Shown: in pieces, positions 31,998-35,256 of the stretch
Position numbering within the stretch: position 1 is the stretch's first letter
Layout of the letters: each line of letters begins with the position of its first letter
Assembly (NCBI RefSeq): GCF_029223195.1
Contig: NZ_JARHUF010000032.1
Location: 1-35,256, forward strand
From: Vibrio sp. CAU 1672
GTDB lineage: Bacteria > Pseudomonadota > Gammaproteobacteria > Enterobacterales > Vibrionaceae
DNA: 35,256 bases
Direction of reading: 5' to 3'
The notes under the pieces: generated by a model
The model's input: the letters and a program-made list of their open reading frames with translations, nothing else
What the model was told of the DNA's origin: nothing
Database searches by the model: none
Position numbers and translations under genes: made by a program

Positions 31998-33851
31998 ATG
32001 AGTTTTAAGGATTTACGCGAATTTATTGACCATTTGGAAAAGAAAGGTCGACTCAAACGCATTACTCACCCAGTTGATCCCGCTTATGAAATGACAGAGA
32101 TCAGTGACCGCACCCTGCGTGCCGGTGGCCCTGCACTGTTGTTTGAAAAACCTGTCGGTTACCACTTCCCCGTTCTGACTAATTTATTTGGCACCCCTGA
32201 GCGGGTCGCCATCGGCATGGGGCGTGAAGAGGTTAAGGAGTTAAGAGAAGTCGGCAAACTGCTGGCTTATCTGAAAGAGCCTGAGCCACCCAAAGGTTTT
32301 AAAGATGCGCTGGAAAAGCTGCCAGTGTTCAAGCAAGTGTTGAATATGCCGGTCAAGCGTTTGCGCAAAGCGGCTTGTCAGGAGGTTGTCTGGCAAGGTG
32401 ATGACGTCGATTTGGATAAGATTCCGGTGATGAGCTGCTGGGCAGAGGATGTCGCCCCACTGTTAACCTGGGGATTGACGGTGACCAAGGGACCGAACAA
32501 GAAGCGTCAGAACCTGGGGATTTACCGTCAACAAAAAATCGCTAAAAACAAAATCATCATGCGCTGGCTGGCGCATCGTGGTGGTGCACTTGATCTGCGT
32601 GACTGGTTGGAAACTAATCCAGGTCAACCCTTCCCGGTCTCGGTGGCATTTGGCGCTGATCCGGCGACTATTCTTGGTGCGGTCACCCCAGTACCAGATA
32701 CCTTATCTGAATATGCGTTTGCCGGGCTACTGCGCGGCAGTAAAACTGAAGTGGTGAAGTCGATCAGTAACGATTTGGAAGTCCCAGCGAGTGCTGAGAT
32801 CGTGATGGAGGGCTACATCGATCCGAAAGAGTTTGCCGAAGAGGGGCCTTACGGCGATCACACCGGTTACTATAACGAAAAAGAAAAGCATCACGTCTTT
32901 ACCATCACCCACATTACCATGCGTAAAGCCCCGATTTACCACAGCACCTACACCGGTCGCCCGCCGGATGAGCCTGCGGTATTAGGGGTGGCATTAAACG
33001 AAGTGTTCGTGCCCATTCTGCAAAAACAGTTCCCTGAGATTGAAGACTTTTATCTGCCACCAGAGGGATGTTCATACCGAATGGCGGTCGTCACGATGAA
33101 GAAGCAGTATCCGGGACATGCGAAACGCGTGATGATGGGGGTATGGTCTTTCTTACGCCAGTTCATGTACACCAAATTTGTCATTGTGTGTGATGAGTCG
33201 GTAAATGCACGTGACTGGAATGACGTGGTCAAAGCCATGACTGAGCATATGGATCCTGTTCGGGATACCGTGATGATCGACAATACGCCAATCGACTCAT
33301 TAGACTTTGCTTCACCGGTGGCTGGCCTGGGCTCGAAAATGGGCTTAGATGCAACCATCAAGTGGGATGCTGAGTTAGCCGCTCGTCCACAAGTGAGCAA
33401 ACGCGATTGTAAAGCGATTACAGAAGCTGACTTAGGTGCACTAAAACAACAGCGTCCGGAAATTGTTGACATCTATCTGCCACTAACGACAAATGATCAG
33501 TTTGCTGTGGTGACGATGAAGAAAGACCAAGCGGGTCAGTCTCAGGCGCTAATGAAATATCTGTGGGATTTCTTTGCAGACTTCAACGACAACAAATTTA
33601 TTATCTTGTGTGATGATGACGTTGATGCACAGGACTGGAATGACATCATCTGGGCTGTGACCACACGCATGGATCCGGACAGAGATACTATCCAGGTCCG
33701 TGGTAAAACGGCAAGTTCATCCAAACTGGGACTGGATGCGACCAACAAGTTCGAAACCGAAGTTACACGCGAGTGGGGAACCCCAATCAAAAAAGATCCT
33801 AAACTTGTGGCTAAAGTCGATGCGATTTGGGACCAGTTAGGTATTCTATGA
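31998..33851 (+). CDS. ubiD: 3-octaprenyl-4-hydroxybenzoate decarboxylase UbiD with duplicated C-terminal domain
   Basis: 617 residues; E. coli UbiD has 497. It uses prenylated FMN (from UbiX) to decarboxylate the ubiquinone precursor. The core is highly conserved: RTLRAGGPALLFE, NLGIYRQQ, SVAFGADPATI, PYGDHTGYY, IYHSTYTGRPPDEPAVLGVALNE. The extra length is an internal repeat: residues about 347-460 (EIEDFYLP..AVVTMKK..KFVIVCDESVNARDWNDV..SKMGLDATIKW) and 488-600 (EIVDIYLP..AVVTMKK..KFIILCDDDVDAQDWNDI..SKLGLDATNKF) are clear copies. The second copy carries the usual UbiD C-terminal tail (EWGTPIKKDP..AIWDQLGI). The stop overlaps the ferredoxin start (ATGA). Confidence 0.95.
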   Translation: MSFKDLREFIDHLEKKGRLKRITHPVDPAYEMTEISDRTLRAGGPALLFEKPVGYHFPVLTNLFGTPERVAIGMGREEVKELREVGKLLAYLKEPEPPKGFKDALEKLPVFKQVLNMPVKRLRKAACQEVVWQGDDVDLDKIPVMSCWAEDVAPLLTWGLTVTKGPNKKRQNLGIYRQQKIAKNKIIMRWLAHRGGALDLRDWLETNPGQPFPVSVAFGADPATILGAVTPVPDTLSEYAFAGLLRGSKTEVVKSISNDLEVPASAEIVMEGYIDPKEFAEEGPYGDHTGYYNEKEKHHVFTITHITMRKAPIYHSTYTGRPPDEPAVLGVALNEVFVPILQKQFPEIEDFYLPPEGCSYRMAVVTMKKQYPGHAKRVMMGVWSFLRQFMYTKFVIVCDESVNARDWNDVVKAMTEHMDPVRDTVMIDNTPIDSLDFASPVAGLGSKMGLDATIKWDAELAARPQVSKRDCKAITEADLGALKQQRPEIVDIYLPLTTNDQFAVVTMKKDQAGQSQALMKYLWDFFADFNDNKFIILCDDDVDAQDWNDIIWAVTTRMDPDRDTIQVRGKTASSSKLGLDATNKFETEVTREWGTPIKKDPKLVAKVDAIWDQLGIL

Positions 33852-34117
33852 CTCATCAAGTCCGCCTTCTTCCCGCAAAGGTAATGTTTGAGGTCAAAGA
33901 GGGGGAAACGGTGCTGGAAGCCGCGCTCAACAATAATATTCGCTTCCCTCACCGTTGCCAGGTTGGTGCTTGCGCCATGTGCATGTGGAAAAAACTCGCC
34001 GGAGAGGTGAGCTACCAGCTGGAGCCGATGTTAACCGATAAAGAGCAGCAGCAAGGGTGGGTTTTCCCTTGCCAAGCCTATGCAGAAAGTAACTTAGTGC
34101 TTACTTTTGACGAGTAA
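33848..34117 (+). CDS. Plant-type [2Fe-2S] ferredoxin
   Basis: 89 residues with the cluster cysteines at 37, 42, 45 and 75 (CX4CX2CX29C) in RCQVGACAMC..VFPCQA, the pattern of plant-type and aromatic-oxygenase ferredoxins. It has no signal peptide. It overlaps ubiD by 4 bases, and fre follows after 14 bases, so all three are one operon. Together with Fre it reconstitutes the domain pair found fused in reductases such as those of phenol or xylene oxygenases. It may thus pass electrons from Fre to an acceptor, possibly in ubiquinone synthesis. That partner is inferred. Confidence 0.93.
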   Translation: MTHQVRLLPAKVMFEVKEGETVLEAALNNNIRFPHRCQVGACAMCMWKKLAGEVSYQLEPMLTDKEQQQGWVFPCQAYAESNLVLTFDE

Positions 34118-34131
34118 GCGAGAGGAGCACC

Positions 34132-34845
34132 ATGAGCATCCAATGTAAAGTAAAGTCTATTCAGCCGTTAGCTTGTAATACTTACCAAATCCTTCTTCAT
34201 CCCGAATCCCCTGTGGCATTTAAAGCTGGTCAATATCTGATGGTGGTGATGGGGGAGAAAGATAAACGTCCGTTCTCTATCGCCAGCAGCCCATGTCGCC
34301 ATGAGGGTGAGTTGGAGTTGCATATTGGTGCCGCAGAGCACAATGCGTATGCGCTGGAAGTCGTTGAAGTGATGCAAGCCGCGTTAGAAACGAATGGTCA
34401 GATTGAAATCGATGCCCCTCACGGTGACGCTTGGATCCAAGAGGATAGTGAGCGGCCTCTACTCTTAATTGCTGGCGGGACAGGGTTTAGTTATGTACGT
34501 TCAATTTTGGATCACTGTGTGGCTCAGAACAAAACCAACCCTATCTATCTATATTGGGGGGCTCGTAATGGTTGCCAGCTGTATGCGCAAGAGGAGTTGG
34601 CTGAGATCGCTAGCCAGCACCACAATGTTCATTTTGTCCCAGTGGTCGAAGAAGCTCCGGTTGATTGGCAAGGAAAAGTGGGGAATGTACTGCAGGCAGT
34701 CAGTGAAGACTTTGTAAGCTTAGAGAACTTCGATATTTATATTGCTGGACGCTTTGAAATGGCGGGTGCTGCGCGAGAACTTTTCACGCAAAACAAGCAA
34801 GCTAAGTGCGAAAGAATGTTTGCAGACGCGTACGCATTCATTTAA
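34132..34845 (+). CDS. fre: NAD(P)H-flavin reductase Fre
   Basis: A 237-residue ferredoxin-reductase-like enzyme that reduces free FMN, FAD or riboflavin with NAD(P)H. Flavin-binding RPFSIASSP (the R-x-[FY]-[ST] motif) lies near 46, pyridine-nucleotide binding is IAGGTGFSYVRSIL (about 113-126), then YLYWGARNGCQLYAQEEL and IAGRFEMAG at the C terminus. It has family length. The ribosome site GAGAGGAG is strong. In E. coli fre also follows ubiD, but without a ferredoxin gene between. Reduced FMN could feed prenyl-FMN formation for UbiD; in luminous vibrios Fre-type enzymes supply luciferase. Confidence 0.95.
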   Translation: MSIQCKVKSIQPLACNTYQILLHPESPVAFKAGQYLMVVMGEKDKRPFSIASSPCRHEGELELHIGAAEHNAYALEVVEVMQAALETNGQIEIDAPHGDAWIQEDSERPLLLIAGGTGFSYVRSILDHCVAQNKTNPIYLYWGARNGCQLYAQEELAEIASQHHNVHFVPVVEEAPVDWQGKVGNVLQAVSEDFVSLENFDIYIAGRFEMAGAARELFTQNKQAKCERMFADAYAFI

Positions 34846-34861
34846 ATCCTGGCTTTCAGGT

Positions 34862-34891
34862 AAAAAAAGAGGGTTTTTTACCCTCTTTTTT
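34862..34891 (+). terminator. Rho-independent terminator of ubiD-fdx-fre
   Basis: An 11-bp stem AAAAAAGAGGG/CCCTCTTTTTT (34863-34873/34881-34891) with a 7-base loop. Symmetric A and T runs let it work in both directions. Confidence 0.92.
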
Positions 34892-34952
34892 GCGTTTTTG
34901 GTGAATTAATCGGCGAACGTTCAGTTTTTTCGTTTTTTTTTAAAAAAAGGGG

Positions 34953-34980
34953 TTGCGCTCCGATCTTAACTCCCTATAAT
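34953..34980 (+). promoter_or_regulatory. rRNA operon promoter P1
   Basis: TTGCGC (34953-34958), a 16-base spacer and TATAAT (34975-34980). The 30 bases upstream are runs of T and A, typical of an UP element bound by the RNA polymerase alpha subunits. The GCGC-rich discriminator after the -10 (GCGCATCC) fits stringent control by ppGpp. Confidence 0.85.
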
Positions 34981-35068
34981 GCGCATCCACCGACACGGCA
35001 GACGCGATAAGGCTTCCGCTGAGTTGGCGAGGTGAAAAGCTTCTGAGAAAATTAATTGAAAAAAGTGT

Positions 35069-35096
35069 TTGACACTTTCAGTTATCTCGCTAGAAT
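35069..35096 (+). promoter_or_regulatory. rRNA operon promoter P2
   Basis: TTGACA (35069-35074), a 16-base spacer and TAGAAT (35091-35096), about 116 bases after P1, the usual tandem spacing. AT-rich sequence lies upstream. Confidence 0.85.
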
Positions 35097-35104
35097 TCAC
35101 CTCC

Positions 35105-35256
35105 GCTTTGAGAGAAAAATCTTCTTGCAAAGCAAGCTCTTTAACAATATAGACCTATCAATCTGTGTGGGCACTCGTTGATGATAATCCAATTCGATAC
35201 TTCGGTATCAAATTAGGTTTCAATGAACTGAGTGACCAATCAAGTCTTCGGACTTG
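35105..35256 (+). other. 16S rRNA leader with boxA antiterminator, cut by the window end
   Basis: GCTCTTTAACAA (35136-35147) is the boxA antitermination element where Nus factors bind. It is followed by ATCTGTGTGGGCACTCG (35160-35176), a segment also present in the E. coli 16S leader. A hairpin CAAGTCTTCGGACTTG closes the window. The 16S gene itself begins past the end. Confidence 0.85.

Overview
The window looks like part of the origin-proximal half of chromosome 1 of a Vibrio species. The support is the gene content and order (crcB - thiCEFSGH - aminopeptidase P - LysR/Bcr - tsrA; uvrD; recQ; gppA-rhlB / trxA-rho; ubiD-fre), which matches Vibrio cholerae chromosome I blocks as I recall them and the near-origin synteny of enterics. 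Four 16-bp parS palindromes or parS variants (ParB nucleation sites, normally near oriC) and rRNA-operon elements at both ends agree with this. I found no insertion sequence, prophage, integron cassette or CRISPR array. This is mainly core chromosome.

Layout. 1-440: tRNA-Asp and tRNA-Trp, typical of the distal end of a Vibrio rrn operon, plus a disrupted second copy of tRNA-Trp. 444-1202: spacer and crcB (fluoride channel). 1268-7856: TPP riboswitch and the complete thiazole/pyrimidine operon thiC-thiE-thiF-thiS-thiG-thiH, with an enlarged ThiE. 8029-12637: Xaa-Pro aminopeptidase, a LysR regulator divergent from a Bcr/CflA drug exporter, and the H-NS-like regulator TsrA. 12669-15115 (minus strand): a four-gene bufferin-type (Hvf/Buf) RiPP operon, namely a secreted Cys-containing precursor, an MNIO maturase, a DUF2063 partner and a DoxX membrane protein. 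15391-17565: uvrD. 17634-18228 (minus): an unlabelled CsrB/CsrC-family regulatory RNA with about 28 GGA motifs, its promoter and a UvrY/VarA-type upstream site. 18249-22627 (minus): a gamma-glutamyltransferase gene broken by an in-frame amber codon, a LysE/RhtB exporter, an AraC regulator and rarD. 22802-25882: recQ, a small DUF3630 gene, and a preQ1-I riboswitch controlling yhhQ. 26083-28908 (minus): rhlB-gppA. 29020-30802: trxA and rho. 30916-34845: a secreted protein of unknown function and a ubiD - [2Fe-2S] ferredoxin - fre operon in which UbiD has a duplicated C-terminal domain. 34953-35256: tandem rrn promoters and the 16S leader, cut before the 16S gene.

How the parts work together. 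Two vitamin/cofactor systems are under riboswitch control (TPP for thiamine synthesis, preQ1 for queuosine-precursor uptake). The CsrB-type RNA would titrate CsrA downstream of the VarS/VarA (BarA/UvrY) two-component system, and TsrA is a second global regulator. The bufferin operon would make and export a copper-binding modified peptide. The most noteworthy non-gene signals are the parS cluster (one site covers the start codon of the MNIO maturase gene), the long hairpin between precursor and maturase genes, the CsrB RNA, the preQ1 riboswitch, the amber-interrupted ggt and the disrupted tRNA-Trp copy.
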